Origin: Eleginops maclovinus
Lineage: Eukaryota > Chordata > Actinopteri > Perciformes > Eleginopidae
Direction of reading: 5' to 3'
Length of the DNA: 64,000 bases
NCBI RefSeq assembly: GCF_036324505.1
Contig: NC_086356.1
Location: forward strand, 12,881,244 to 12,945,243
Position 1 is the stretch's first letter; the number at the start of each line of letters is the position of its first letter. Position numbers and translations under genes: made by a program. Positions 50,501 to 63,161 of this stretch are shown piece after piece. The notes beneath the pieces were generated by a model, which was not told the origin of the DNA, did no database searches, and was given only the letters and a program-made list of their open reading frames with translations.

Positions 50501-53500
50501 ATGTTAATGACATCTGTGTATGGTAATTATACGTGCAGCAGACCTAAGGGAGACGGCTCCCAAAGTAGGTTAACATTGAAGCAGGGAGTCCATGAAGGTG
50601 TGTTGTGATGGCCCACATGGGTAAAAACGGTCATTTGGGGTTTATATCCAGAAGGCGCACTTATCCGGATGGACGAGTAATGAGTTCACAGGGGGGGGGC
50701 ATGCAAATGCCTAGAAGTTAAAAGCAATTTAGTGAAAATGACGGAGCCTACAGGCAAGACACGCTTGAAAATCAGGTGGTTACAGACCTGTCACAGCAGT
50801 CCTTGCTGCAGGCCCAACAATGAAACATTTCTCTATTCAGCCCGAAGAGAGGAATCAGAGAGAAGTCCTTGAGGAAAAAGTTGTGTTAAAGACTTGTCTG
50901 TCTGTGTTTGCAATCTGTTGCACACAGACCCAAGTCACGTGAGGTGGTATCAGGTAAAATTTGCCAGATTGTAAGCGACAACAGGCTTATAATAAATGAA
51001 ACATTCATTTTGGCTCTCAGATCCATACAGCTGACATTTTGTCACATTAAGTGCAATAATCTCTAAGTCATTTCCAAAATTGTACACCCTGATGGAATGT
51101 CAATAACTCCAGTATAATTTATTTTAAGCATGAAAAGGTCTCATCCATCATCAGTGACATTTTCAGCTCTAACGCTAAGGTGTCAGTCACTGCTATCTCA
51201 CACTGACTCCCAATCACCTGTGTGGGTTACTTTTTGGTGTTTTACTTCACTGCTGGTTCAGATGACTCATGCAAAGTTATGCACAGAGAAAGTTCACATA
51301 ATGTACATTTTACAATTGAAAACACATAGTTTGCTTGGTGGTATTTGATCTAACAAAGATACATACAGTTTTTGCAGTCACTTTTTAGAATTTATAAGTT
51401 ATAACCAAAAAAAAAAAAATAGACATATATGATGAAATGGGGGAAAACTGAGAGGCTTTTTTGTACAGCTTATATATTTACTCAAGTTACATCACAATAA
51501 TTGAAAACACTGTAGAATGAAATTCCGTATGGAGGAAGGTTTAACATACTTTCCTCAGAGGGTTGTCTGTTGCTCTGACAATCTGCCCTGTTTATACTTT
51601 ACTTGCAACAGTATTTCACCTTGTTTTTAGCCATATGCTAGCAGCATGGCTCACTTGATTGCAATGTCGATCTAATTTTTATTCCAAACAAAAATACATA
51701 GGAACTGTTGGAGAGATTCTGTCAGGTTTTTTTATTTATTTAATGTTCCCCAGTGGATGAATCGGTTGGCACTGACTTTTCCACAGTTTTTTGACTTCAA
51801 AAATCTTCAAAAATAAAACGTGCTTACTGTGAAATCTGTTATTTGATTAATTGTAATCACTTGGCTGATCCATCAATTCCAATTTCCTCAATTTCCAATA
51901 GTGCTGGGTTGACTGGGTAGACTATTGAATGCATTTTCTTTCAAGTTTGAACACTTCCAGCCCTCGGGATGAAGTGGAATGCTAATCTTCTGACTTTTCA
52001 TGTAGCGCCAGTGTGAAGAGCCAGCTGAACACTCACTGATACCAAATACCTGCAAAGATAATTTACCATCAGCCTCAGGTGGACTTTGTGTTTGGTGTTA
52101 GTTAGAATATGTGCATACTCAATGTTAGCATGTTGGTATGCCGACCTCAGCTTTTAGCTAAATAAATTCCAGTGACTAAGTAGACATTGGGTTTATTTAT
52201 ACATTTTCTATATCTATATGTCTGCACTGAATAGCTTTGTTTTGGTCTGCTCTGTATCTCTATTGGATATCAAGTAAAACAAAAATTCCATTAGAATGTT
52301 AAGCAGAATAAAAGCTAGGCCACCTGGTGATAAAAAGCCACTCTGGTGTCCGTCAGTGACCCAAAACCATTAAAACACTTAATGTTGGTATTTTCCATTT
52401 GGTGGAACTTGAAGTGTGAATATGGAGCAGTGGGAGAGCAGCGAACAGCGGTAATCATTTCTGGAACAAATGGATCCTTGTTCGCATCTCAGTAAATCTT
52501 TCTAATGTGAAAACATGCTGTTTCATAGATGATAATTTAATTCCACAATACAAGATCTACTCTTTTCTTTTTCAATTAAAGGAGATGTCTCAAATGATAG
52601 CTCTTCCCTTGAGGGAGCTTTTCAACTGATCAAAAGAATCACTCATCTCTTTGGATGTCTGAAAAATAATCAAGGTTCTTTTTTAATTGCCCTTAACAGT
52701 TTCCCTGGCTACTGTTCTGTTGAGTATATATTCTGAAATATCAAGGAGGTATTGTTAACTGGAACGTTATCAACAAGGTATTAAAATGAAAAAGAGAAAA
52801 GGATGACTGAGCCAAGAGGTCTTATACCTTTCACTTCAAAAATGCAAAGGTGTTTGCTTCAAAGATAACAAACCACTATCTATTAGCAAAGTTTCGAAAA
52901 ACAGGAGAACAAATATGCAGATGAGGAGAATCTCTAAATGCTCCAGGGTCACTGATGGAGGGCTGCTGTTGAAAGACAGAAAATGAAAGACAGATTAGAG
53001 TTAGCTCTGGTCCGTAGATGATAGCTGATCATCAGCCGGTATTTTTAAGTCAAGTGGAGCAGTGGATGTCAGATAACCAACCTGATTATCTCAGACCATT
53101 TTAGCCAATCTTAGACTCCCATTTTTTAGAAATGATGTTATGAGAAAAAAAGAGAAGGGAGCTCCCAAAAAAAAAAACACCACTACAAATGATTCAGATT
53201 TTTCAATGACGACATCTAAAAAACATGTGGAGCATTTATCTATGAATCCCTATTATATAGTTTTCTTTTCAAGCCTATATCAAATAACAATGCAATAAGA
53301 AGGAGTTTCATTGGCAGACAGGAATAGGTCATTAAAAGGTTTTGATTTGTTTGTTGCAGTTTGCAGAACAAAACAGGTTCAGTGTGGACTGTGTCTCTGC
53401 CTGGTGCAGCCTGCAGCGTTTATGCACCTTCCCATCCCTCGCCCTTTATTATGCTGCACATGGGTGACACAGGACCAAACTAGTGCGGGCTGCTCCAGCT
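44581..53500. other. Long noncoding interval between zdhhc8 and the first arvcf exon seen
   Basis: No open frame here resembles a protein, and I find no exon coding the ASILASVKEQE coiled coil that begins full-length delta-catenins. It contains a degenerate teleost repeat (about 47388-47450), a possible promoter/first exon (about 46860-47058), a CT-rich tract near 48120-48150, a weak LINE-tail-like motif near 50320-50355 (TTGTACAATGACAAT), and otherwise plain AT-rich DNA. It may be intergenic or partly an arvcf 5' intron. Confidence 0.5.
47388..47450 (+). repeat. Degenerate teleost interspersed repeat
   Basis: The motif TTTAGCTGAAGCTTTTATCC followed by AAAACGACTTGCAATAAG closely resembles the very common fish repeat core with GCTTTTATCCAAAGCGACTTACAA. 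I recognise the motif but not the family name with certainty. Confidence 0.6.
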
Positions 53501-54043
53501 GCATCTGCTTGTGAGCCCACAGGGAGCGGTATGTGTGTATGTGCGTCCATGTGTGTGTGCTCTGCCTGCGCACCAAGGCTGCCAGAAAATATGGGTAGCG
53601 CACAGGGATTGCAGGGCTCTGCACTTACCTAAGCCATTCACAGGCTCAGCATCACATAGTTGATTCAGCACCTTGCTAATAGCGCACACATTAACTGCAG
53701 CACAGATCAGAGGAAGAGTGCAGTAATGAGAGGGAGCCCGCCGTTTATTACTTCTGAGTGTGTGTGTGTGTGTGTGTGGATGTCTGTGTTGAGCAAATGT
53801 GTGCATGGTGCGTCGAGTGTGCGTTTTTGAGAGAAAGAGAGAACAGAGGCAGAGGGAGGGAGAGAAAAAGGGGAGAGTGAGGACGTGTGTTGGTGAAAGC
53901 TGGGAGGAAGGATGGCTGCTCATGTTTGAACTGCCTCATATGCTCAAAGGAAGAGTCAAGGCAAAAATTCAGCAGAGAAACACACGTCTCACTGGGGGAC
54001 GCATCTTGCTCATCATTCGTGGGGAAGCAGAGAAGATTTGGCA
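53500..54043 (+). promoter_or_regulatory. arvcf: Probable internal promoter / 5' UTR of arvcf
   Basis: Purine-rich leader (GAGAGAAAGAGAGAACAGAGG) with a (TG)n run at 53757-53778, ending at the short coding exon at 54044. The transcription start is unknown; this is inferred from the exon that follows. Confidence 0.4.
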
Positions 54044-54064
54044 ATGCCCGCTGAAGTAAAAGAG
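54044..54064 (+). other. arvcf: arvcf alternative short first coding exon
   Basis: ATG CCC GCT GAA GTA AAA GAG followed by the strong donor GTAAGT, phase 0, joining GAGCAGAGTTCAGAG at 57418. Human ARVCF has EQSPGSQ at the matching junction, so this exon would replace the coiled-coil exons. It is supported by splice sites and phase only; no transcript was seen. Confidence 0.6.
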
Positions 54065-57000
54065 GTAAGTGTGTGGTGGAATGGCTCTATTTGTTCTGTA
54101 CCCTCCCTCTTTTTTTGCCTGTCAGTTTTTTCTCTCCTTCCTGCAGAGAACTGTAGCCGTCCACAGCTTTGCATTCTGCCTCTGTCATGATGAATGAAGG
54201 AGGCATCAATCGCTTTACCTCCTTTCCTCTCACTGCTGTTCGGTGCAGTCTCCTTGTGTGCATGGGGACATGATGCTAACACCTTCATCAAGTGTGTGTG
54301 TGTGTTTGAGTGCACGCGCATGGCCGTAAATGTGTGCAAATGCATAGGCAAGCTTATAAGGGGGGATAATGTTTGATTGCATTATAAGGGCAGGTTATCC
54401 CTCAAGGGGGGGAATGCTGCACACACTGGTAAGTGAATTGCCATGATGTACCACAGACACATCAAATTTGACCATGCCGCATTTAACTATTTGAGGCTGA
54501 GAGGGAGGAAAAGAGGCTTCGAATAGAAACTTTGAGAATGAATATCCTTCCTTTTGTTTTTCGGGACTGTCATTTTCCATCAATGTTATTCTCCAAACAG
54601 ACCCACTTGATTTATTGCATAACGGACACTGGGGTCTCTGCAGGAAACAAGTCCTAAATAATAAGGATTCTTTTAGTGAATGGGTCATTTCAGTGCCATT
54701 TTCATTCAGAATGTACAGCAACACAAAATCTACATGAGCATCACTGATTCAACAGATAGTGGAGGGCATGAGTTGTGACAAACTTGTGACTAATGTCTTC
54801 TGACATCAGTGGGCTGATGTCATGTTTTATTATCCACTGGAAGCATTACTCTTTCAATCCCACAGTTTGAAAAAGACAAACTGCCTGCTAAAGCTGATTT
54901 ATTCTAAGTTTGATCACTGCAAAATGACTGCCCTTACTGATTCAATTACATCATTTTTAAAATGATGTATTCTTTCTGAAATAGATGTGGGACTAATTTG
55001 AATCATGGCTCGTCTGTTGTGCCCTTGAGCTGGTCACCTAAAAACTCACTCAGTATTAGATCAGACTCCATGTCCCCCCCAAAAATAAATCCCTGGCTGC
55101 AGCTGGCCCCAAAACTGAGTTGATGGGGACAAGATGCTAATCATGCCCTTCTGTCTCCTGAGTTCCTTCACCTGACATCTACATAGCAGACTTCCCCCCA
55201 CCCCCTTTTTTGAAGTCAAATTCAGATTTGTCATCTCGACCTATTTGGCTCTGCGAGCACGCTTAGTTAGTGATGGTGCAGTGAGTTATTTAAATGAGAT
55301 TTGACTCACAGCGGCCTGGCCTTCCCTGGAGCTCGAATCAGACAGGGACAGCACATGGGCCCCCGTCCAGCCTATTATCATCCTCCAAATATGCCATCAA
55401 GCCTGTGGAGAACAGTAGTACCCTGTCCATCTCTTGGCCTGGCGTTCACTTAGTGTAGCCGAACAATATCCAATCAAACCCCCTTCAGAGGTGTTTTAGC
55501 CAAAAGCATTTCCCTGCTGCCAATTTCTCCTGTGTGACCCTTTCATCTCCTCGCCCCTCTGACACATTTTGCTCATGGAGATGAGGGGGCTCTTGTATTT
55601 GGTGTTTGAAAAGCGAATCAAGCCCTCTCCCTCCACATGCAGTCAGCTGATCTCTGCAGCCTCATTTAATGCAGTGAGTTGAGTTCTCAGCCCTTGTTCG
55701 GTTTAATGCCGCAGCCTCAGAAAAGAGAGAGTTTGGTGTTTTTAAAAAGTTGTTTGAGTGCATTATTCAGCGTATAATGTCTGGGCTGCTGAGTGATGCA
55801 TTTCAGGTGAGATCATAAGCATTTGTCTCATATTTAATCAAATGAAAATAGATTTAGAGGGTAAAGCAACACATGGTGTAATGGGTTATCAATGATATAG
55901 TGGAATTGATTTCCTGTGTTAAAAAATAAACAATTTAAAATCAATTATATTCCAATATGTTGATTGGTTTTTATTGTTTGTCCAAGTTTTAAGAGGATTG
56001 CAGCTGCTGCAATCAAAAGGCTTTCGGGACTGAAAAAGGTGTATCAGATAATCGAATATTGATTGAGATCATTAGAGCAACGAGGTACATTTTTTTAGAA
56101 GCGCCTAAATGAATGTGAAGCTGTATTAAAATCAGCATAAAATGTGTTTACAGTCAATTACTGCCTCCAGTTCTTTCTCAGACCAAGATACTGAATAATT
56201 TATCCACTCCGGTTGATGAAAACCATTCTGTTGAGAACAAAAAGAGAATTTAGAGTTTTCCTTGAAATAAGCAAGTGGAAATTAGAGAAGCACAAATATG
56301 TTGTGCCAGAGCAGCAGCTGGGTTATTGATTCAAGAGTCAGTGTTGGTAAATTTGGTCTTATAACAACCAACTTAATGCTCCCATCCTGTTCTATCACAA
56401 TCCTGCTGTACATAGCTGAGTGGCACTTGAACAAGCTTACATAACACAAAGGGCAATGTCAACATCTGTTAAGAGAGATTTAAGCATGAAAATATGTCTA
56501 TGAAATAGCCTGTTGTGTTTTTTTTTGATAGGTATGATGGATATTGGCCAAACAAATAACAATGCAGATATGGAGTGTTTTGTTATATCTCATGTACGAT
56601 GTTCTCATCAGTTGGGTTGACCTACTAAACTGTAACTCAGACGCCTGGTGCAGATGCGCACTTCACAAATACATGGCTTTATCCCCTCCTGATTTATTGC
56701 CAACCACTCCACTGTTTGAGTTTTTTTACCTCTTCTCTCTTTTTGTTACACAGTGAAAGCCTCCCTGTCTGTCAGTATTTGTAGACTTCATATCAAAGGA
56801 AATGAACTGCTCCGTGATATCATTATAAAGCTATACAACTCTATCCATTTAAAATTGTGACTTGATATAACAATTGGGGAACAAATCACTCATGAGTATA
56901 CCAATGGGCTGCATAAATCTGAATATGAGGATTTTTGTACTTTTTGTACTGTTATTCTAAAATCCTTCAGAAAAACGAAAATTACCCAATAGAGATAGCC

Positions 57001-59810
57001 TGCACAAAAGTGTATGACATTTGAAAAATCCTATAACCACTTAATTCTCTCATCTTTTATTATATCAGTATTTCTTACTTGCTGTCTACACATGATCCCT
57101 GGCTCTGCTGCAGCTTGAGTGTTATTGTCCAGTAGATAGATTGCTCAATTAAATCACAGCTCACAGAGAGAATGCCTCAAATTTTACAGCGTCATTTAAA
57201 AATAAGTGGCATTCTTCAGCAGGATTTTAACATATTTTTTCAAATTACACAAATGATATGGTTACGGAGGGGGAGTGCTGACTGAGCTCACAATGTTTCA
57301 TTACTGTGTGCGAGAGATTTAATGACACGGTGTGCTGTCATAGCGTTGTCTACTCCATAATAATTTCCCCGTAGTGTATAATATATTAACACACAAATGT
57401 ATATCTTTATGCATTAGGAGCAGAGTTCAGAGGGGCCTCCTCCACTATCTTTGTCCCAGGAGGCGAAAGAGGCGACTGTGGATAACCCGTCAGCCAATGA
57501 GGAGCTGGACACGCCCACTTCCATTGCCTCCGTGGTGACATCGACCAATGAGAGCTCGACGGAGACCGACACCCCGCAGCAAACAGACACTGAGGTGCAA
57601 GGCTTTATGTTTAGCTACTTTTTTTCCCAGTCACCTACTGTAGTTTGTTATAAAAGAGTTTTGATTGATTGTTGAGTTAAGTCTTTTAAGGCAATGATAA
57701 AAAACTTTTGTTAAGTAATAATTCTCAGCTTATTAGAGCCATTTATAACTACTGCGACTACATTTATATTCTTGAAGCTTTTAACTATTATCTTTTAACT
57801 TATTACCAAAGTTTCTTTTAAGAAATATGAAAATATATGCGTCATAAAGAAATGTATTTAAAAAAAATCAATAGACACTTATTTTCACCCAAGCCATGTG
57901 TCAGGTCTTAGACTGTTCTGCTGTACTGAGTTTCAGGTAAAAACACCAAAACTTGTACTGCAATTAGTTTATATTTAAGTGAGTTGCTAGACATTTATAT
58001 GTTTGTGGTTAACACAAGAGGCTTTGCACATGCTCTGCCAGAAAACAACTAAATGCAGTTTTATAACCTTACACAATATCATTTACTTTATTTACCCTGC
58101 TGCTAAACAGTGGCTGGACCTCAAATTGTTTCATCAGAGTCAAATCCCGACTCATTTCCAAGTGAGGATTTCAGTATTGTTTGGCAGGAAAGAAGATTTC
58201 ATTGTTTACCGGTGGCTCAAAAAGCCAGGGTAGTGTTGAATTGATGTTGATTGACTGCTGTGAGAAATGCGCTGAGGTGGGTTGTACAGTAAAAACACTC
58301 ACAGTAGGTGAGACATGTTCCAAGTAAATTTAGACCAGATAATTCCTGCTCTGACTGTAAACAAGAGAGAGAGAGAGAGAGAGAGAAAAACACTGAAAAG
58401 ACCTTTCAGACTAATGGGATTTTAAAGACTAACCTGTCATTATATTTTCGTAGAGATAATGGTTGTGGTGCATCAATCCTTGCAGGAGTCCAAAGCTGTG
58501 GAACAAGAGGGCGAACAGGCTCCAAATGAGACCCAACAATCCCCAGAGACACAGCAGGAGGACCTCCAGACACCAGACACACCTGATCTTATTTTGACTC
58601 CAGATGTTCCGGATGACTCTCCTGCTGAGCAACCACCTCCTGAAGCACCCGCCGAGTCTGTTATATCACAGCCGCCGGTGGTGGTGCAGCAGCCTGAGGA
58701 GCCTCAGCCGGTGATCCCTGACAGGCAGAGCAGAGTGTACACCCTACCTGACACCTACAGAGGCATCGGGGGGGAATTATGTCCAGGGTATGGGAGCCTG
58801 TCCCGTGCCACCCTCCACGGCTACTGGCCCGCCAAGAACTTTCAGCCCGGGGCTCACTGCACGCTGCCCTTCCTCCGGGAGAGCTACTCTCCGGCAGGTC
58901 TCAGCAGCCAGGTGGAGGAGGAGGGCCTCAGCGAACGGGGAGAAAACCCTCTGGACATGAAGGCTGAGCACCCGGCTTCCAGTTACCCAACACTGGCGGG
59001 GATCCACCAGTTCAGGCCGATCACCACCATGGAGCTCCTCAGGGAGCCCTCCAGAACCAGGTAAGAGGACAGTACATTAGATCAAACTGGACTGATCCCA
59101 GAGGGCACACTATGTGAATGAGTTAAAGTGTACTTCTTGTTTCCATGGTACCCAGATGTAAGGTCAAATATAGATCAGTCTCTAGGCTATGTGTATTTAG
59201 CCGTTATGAAAGGGCCATGGGAAAAATAAATCTGAAAAATGTGTGTGTTGCTTTCTCACTACACTAAAAAGGCTGTCAGGTTATTTAAGGTCATTCTTTG
59301 ATTCCTTTAAACACATATTGTGCAGAAAGCAGACCGGGAAGGGAAATACATTTCAGTCTGTCTCTGAAATATCAATAAGGTCCCTTTTCTAATGAGATCA
59401 CCTTTAACACTGGCTACTATACAGCCAATAGAAAGTCAATTTACCATTGATATAAATAGCATCAATAACTTTACAGCGGTAGAAAAAGGATCGTTTTTTA
59501 AATGCCTTGACACCCATTTAACTCTGTGATGCGCTTCTGTACCTGCAGTTTGACAGGACACCTTACATTATAGATAGATTTCAAACAAAATAACTTTTTA
59601 ATGTCAGTGATTTTATATTCTGTTTAAGAGTTGAAGAAGAATATGCATAATCTATAAAAAAAAATATAATGATGTAAGAATGTTTTTCCATGTGTGGTTG
59701 CCAAATAATACGCTTGAATAACCATTGTTTTCCATAAACTGCATTTTAGAGGTTGGGATAACCACAAATGAAACAACATTTTTAAGATAGCCAAAGAGAG
59801 TATGGAAGTA

Positions 59811-59880
<70 letters not shown>

Positions 59881-62800
59881 TGCCACAGTACAGCAGCAAC
59901 AAGTAACAATGTACAAATCGACACTCCGGAAATGTTATCAAAGATGACCTGCTGTGAAAATTACATATCACACTTGTAGCTACAGAGACACCTGGTAGTC
60001 ACCTCTAGCCTGTGAATCAGTCCGGACAATAGAAAGACATATGGACAGCAGTTAAGCAGCTGCCGGTATCAATCAGGAATGGCAGCCTCCTGCAAAGTCA
60101 ATAAATAAGGAGGTTTCACCTGCTATTGCCCGCCAGAAGCTTTTCCTTATCCCATATAAAGTGACAGAGCTGTTCACAAAAGATACAAGCAACTCAATTA
60201 TGCTGTGAAAGTCCCTGAAGCCGAGTCTATTACCAGACACCATTAAACCTGTTTTACTCTACCTGGTAATTATGTACGTTGAAATAAATAGTTTGACATT
60301 TTGGGAAATATGCTTATTCACTTTCTTGCTGATAATTAGACGATCCATACCACTCTCATATTTTTCTGTGAAATACAAGGCTACATCCAGGAGAGGCGGA
60401 GGGAACATCCAGCATGGCTCAATCGAAAGGTCACAACAGACACCCTAACTCTTAAACACCTTAGCCTTATTCTTTTACACAAACAAGACATACAAAAAGA
60501 ATGTTTGTTTTTTTTAACAATTAGTGACCTTTAGAGGTACATCTTTGATTTTTAAATGCCTTTTTTTAAACCCAAGTCTGGCTGCCCCCTCCTATGTTTT
60601 TCAGTTGCAAACTCAAGTGTTCAGATGGTAGTATCATTCTTCTTTTCTCAGTCTGATCAAGAATAGAAATGTGTATTTTCTAAAATGTTGATTATTACTC
60701 ATGAAATCCTAAAATTTCAAGATTGTTGTGTATTTTTTATCCTGATTCTGACATGCATGGCTTTCTGGGTCTCCTCAGAGGCGGTTATGATGATGCCTTC
60801 ATGGCCCAGCTGGAGGGGAACCTGAATCCTTTCTTCCAGGCCATGTGCCGGGCTCAGACCCTGCAGTTCCCCCACAAACGCAGCAGCATGGTGAGCCTGG
60901 ACAGCCTCCGCAGAGACCCGCGCTGGAGAGACCCCAATCTGCATGAGGTGATCTCCATGCTCGGCCACCCGATGGACCCGGTCAAATCCAATGCTGCCGC
61001 CTATTTGCAGCACCTGTGTTACGAGAACGACCGCATCAAGCAGGAGGTGCGCCAGCTTAACGGGGTGCCATGCTTGGTGGAATTACTGGACCACCCCAAG
61101 CCTGAAGTCCACCGCAAGGCCTGTGGAGCTTTGCGCAACATATCCTACGGAAAAGACCACAATAACAAAGTGGCCATAAAGAACTGCGATGGCATCCAAG
61201 CTTTAGTCAGGCTAATGAGGAGGACGAGCAGCATGGAGGTCAAAGAGTTGGTCACAGGTACAGATCAATACCTTGCTTTCCCTCAAGTTATATCCTGCTA
61301 TCCTTCATTTTTATCTCTACACTGTTTGTTGTCTTTCCTTCTACAGGTACACTGTGGAACCTCTCCTCTCATGAGCCGCTGAAGATGATGGTAATCAACA
61401 ACGGGCTTCAAACACTGACGGATGAGATCATCATCCCGCACTCAGGCTGGAGGAGAGACGCAACCGACCCCTCCAAACTGCTGAGTGCTGAGTGGACCAC
61501 CGTCTTCAAGAACACCTCTGGATGTCTAAGGTAACCTGTGCTTCTGTCATGGAACAAATCACAATGGCTGCCCCAAAAGCTGACTTGTGATTGACTGAGT
61601 TGTCGCAGCTTTGCTGACACGGTTGTTTTCCACAGGAACGTCAGCTCTGACGGGGCGGAGGCTCGACAGAGGTTGAGGGAGTGTGAGGGGCTTGTGGAGG
61701 CGCTCCTTCATGCCCTTCAGTCGGCTGTTGTCAACAAGGACACTGACAATAAGGTGAAGTTATTACACTGACTTACATTTACACACTGAATAAAACAGTT
61801 CAACCTTACAATATATTTTAAGCAGAATTACTTGTTTTTGAGCCCATTAAAGATTTTGTAACTAAATTGTATGTTATAATAGTGAGTTTAGGTTAAACCT
61901 AAGGTATCTCTGACATTTCTACAGAATTTCAAATCTGATAATAATATATAATCCATATATTTTAATGTGGAAGGGGAAATAAAGAATACGTCAGTGTAAA
62001 CACCAGTGCAACTTTCCCTGCAGTATAACTTTCTGATTGAAATCTTCTGCCTCCTTTCAGTCGGTGGAGAACTGTGTGTGCATCCTACGAAACCTGTCCT
62101 ATCATGTTCACAAAGAGATACCCGGAGCCGAGCGTCTTCAGGAGCCCCACGGCAATCATCTGATGAAATCAGTGGGGCACCAGAAGAAGAAGAATGAGCC
62201 CGACTGTTTTGGAGGGAAAAAACCCAAAGGTTATAGGCCTAAAGACTGTCCATACGTGATGAACTCACAAAAATCATCCTCACTTTTTAGTTAAACCTGT
62301 GTGTGGGGACATTAACTGTTTAACGGTGTTTCTGTAGATAAGATAACAATTAATACCCCACATTAAGGTTAATATGCTCTATTTGAGATTTGAGTCTGAT
62401 AAGGGCTTAATATAGCAGTCGCAGTGCAGACTACTGAAACAGATGCACTGATGTCTCAAGCACAGAAACACTTTATTATTTTATTCTTTGTTTTTCCCTT
62501 CTTCATCTCCTTCCACAAGAATCTACATACATTTTTTAGTTTGAAACATTTTTTTTGTCTCTGTTTGAAAATGTTTACTTTCAGTGTGTCTTTGCTCCGA
62601 GCATCAGTTTAACCTTTTGTACCCTTTTTTTTATGCCAAAGAGAGCTTGAATATTTCATAACCCCGCACATACAGGAGGAGCTGGTGATATATTTTGCCC
62701 TGCAGGAGAAGTGCCAGGTTCCAAAATTGAAAAAGCCTGTTTATACTGGGTTACATCAGTTATTTGATTTTTACACCATGCAACCAATATAAAGAGCATG

Positions 62801-63161
62801 AAGGTTACAAAACTGTGGACATGCTTTAGTATTGATGCATAACCTGTGCAAGTGACACTTTCAGTCACAGCTGGGATACAGTAATAGGCTGCAGCAGTCT
62901 GTGCTGTAGGACACAGTTTAATGGAGAAACAATAGTGATTGAGTTAATGTGATTTAAAGTTTTACGGCCTTTTCCCACTGCTAACCTTTCAGCTAATTGC
63001 AAAAATCGTCAAATGCCTCTCGGATCAACCTGATACTGTCAGGCCCCTCAGTGTCTCACCGCATATAGGAGCTCCGTTATCTGCTGCTGCATAATCTAAT
63101 CTTTGACATTGTTCTTCTTTTCTCTCCAAACCTGATCCATCAGAGGAATGGTTCAACCAAG
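54044..63161 (+). CDS. arvcf: arvcf: armadillo-repeat delta-catenin family protein (3' end outside window)
   Basis: ARVCF binds the juxtamembrane tail of cadherins at cell junctions and also enters the nucleus. Exons: 54044-54064, 57418-57594, 58486-59060, 60779-61257, 61347-61530, 61636-61753, 62061-62229, 63144-63161, all phase-consistent. The first exon codes only MPAEVKE. Next come Ser/Thr/Glu/Pro-rich segments, a [14 protein letters not shown] stretch, then armadillo repeats: [105 protein letters not shown] plus EEWFNQ distinguishes ARVCF from CTNND1 (which reads DEWFSRG there) and from CTNND2/PKP4. Later armadillo repeats and the C-terminus lie beyond 64000. The coiled-coil N-terminus is absent from this reading. 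Confidence 0.92.
54065..57417 (+). other. arvcf: arvcf intron (3.35 kb)
   Basis: No coding sequence recognised. A GC-richer, repeat-poor stretch at about 55250-55700 looks unlike the AT-rich flanks and could be a conserved noncoding element, but nothing in the sequence alone shows a function. Confidence 0.55.
57595..58485 (+). other. arvcf: arvcf intron with (GA)n tract
   Basis: AT-rich. A (GA)11-12 run is at about 58364-58386, just over 100 bp before the next acceptor. I looked for an exon coding the Lys/Thr/Val-rich stretch found in the human N-terminus and saw none. Confidence 0.6.
59816..59879. repeat. (TA)32 microsatellite
   Basis: 64 bp of perfect TA. Likely unstable and able to form cruciform DNA. 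Confidence 0.97.
60282..60480 (+). repeat. Teleost interspersed repeat copy
   Basis: Reads AATAGTTTGACATTTTGGGA, then AAATATGCTTATTCACTTTC, TTGCTGATAATTAGACGA, ATACCACTCTCATA and later GGCTACATCCAGGAG. I recognise this order of motifs from a very widespread acanthomorph fish repeat (consensus like GACATTTTGGGAAATACGC...TTGCTGAGAGTTAGATGAG). The second half is degraded. The family name is not assigned. Confidence 0.7.
62230..63143 (+). other. arvcf: arvcf intron before the microexon
   Basis: AT-rich, no coding sequence recognised. It ends in the acceptor TTCTCTCCAAACCTGATCCAT-CAG at 63143. Confidence 0.6.
63144..63161 (+). other. arvcf: arvcf 18-nt microexon
   Basis: AGGAATGGTTCAACCAAG between AG at 63142-63143 and GTCAGT at 63162. 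With the preceding G it codes EEWFNQ; human ARVCF has EEWFHQ in the same place. It is in phase 1 on both sides, so skipping it keeps the frame. Confidence 0.85.

Larger units (their letters stand above)
59061..60778 (+). other. arvcf: arvcf intron with (TA)n and interspersed repeat
   Basis: Noncoding. Holds (TA)32 at 59816-59879 and a teleost repeat copy at about 60282-60480. The minus-strand frames over the TA run are artefacts of the repeat. Confidence 0.7.

Noticed and set aside
53480..54044. Minus- and plus-strand frames of 80-147 codons
   Set aside because: They are compositionally simple (TG and GA runs) and overlap the arvcf leader; no homology recognised.
59624..59971. Minus-strand Tyr/Ile-repeat frames
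   Set aside because: Produced by the (TA)32 microsatellite.
54044..63161. Identification as ctnnd1, ctnnd2 or pkp4
   Set aside because: [23 protein letters not shown] and EEWFNQ match ARVCF rather than the related proteins.
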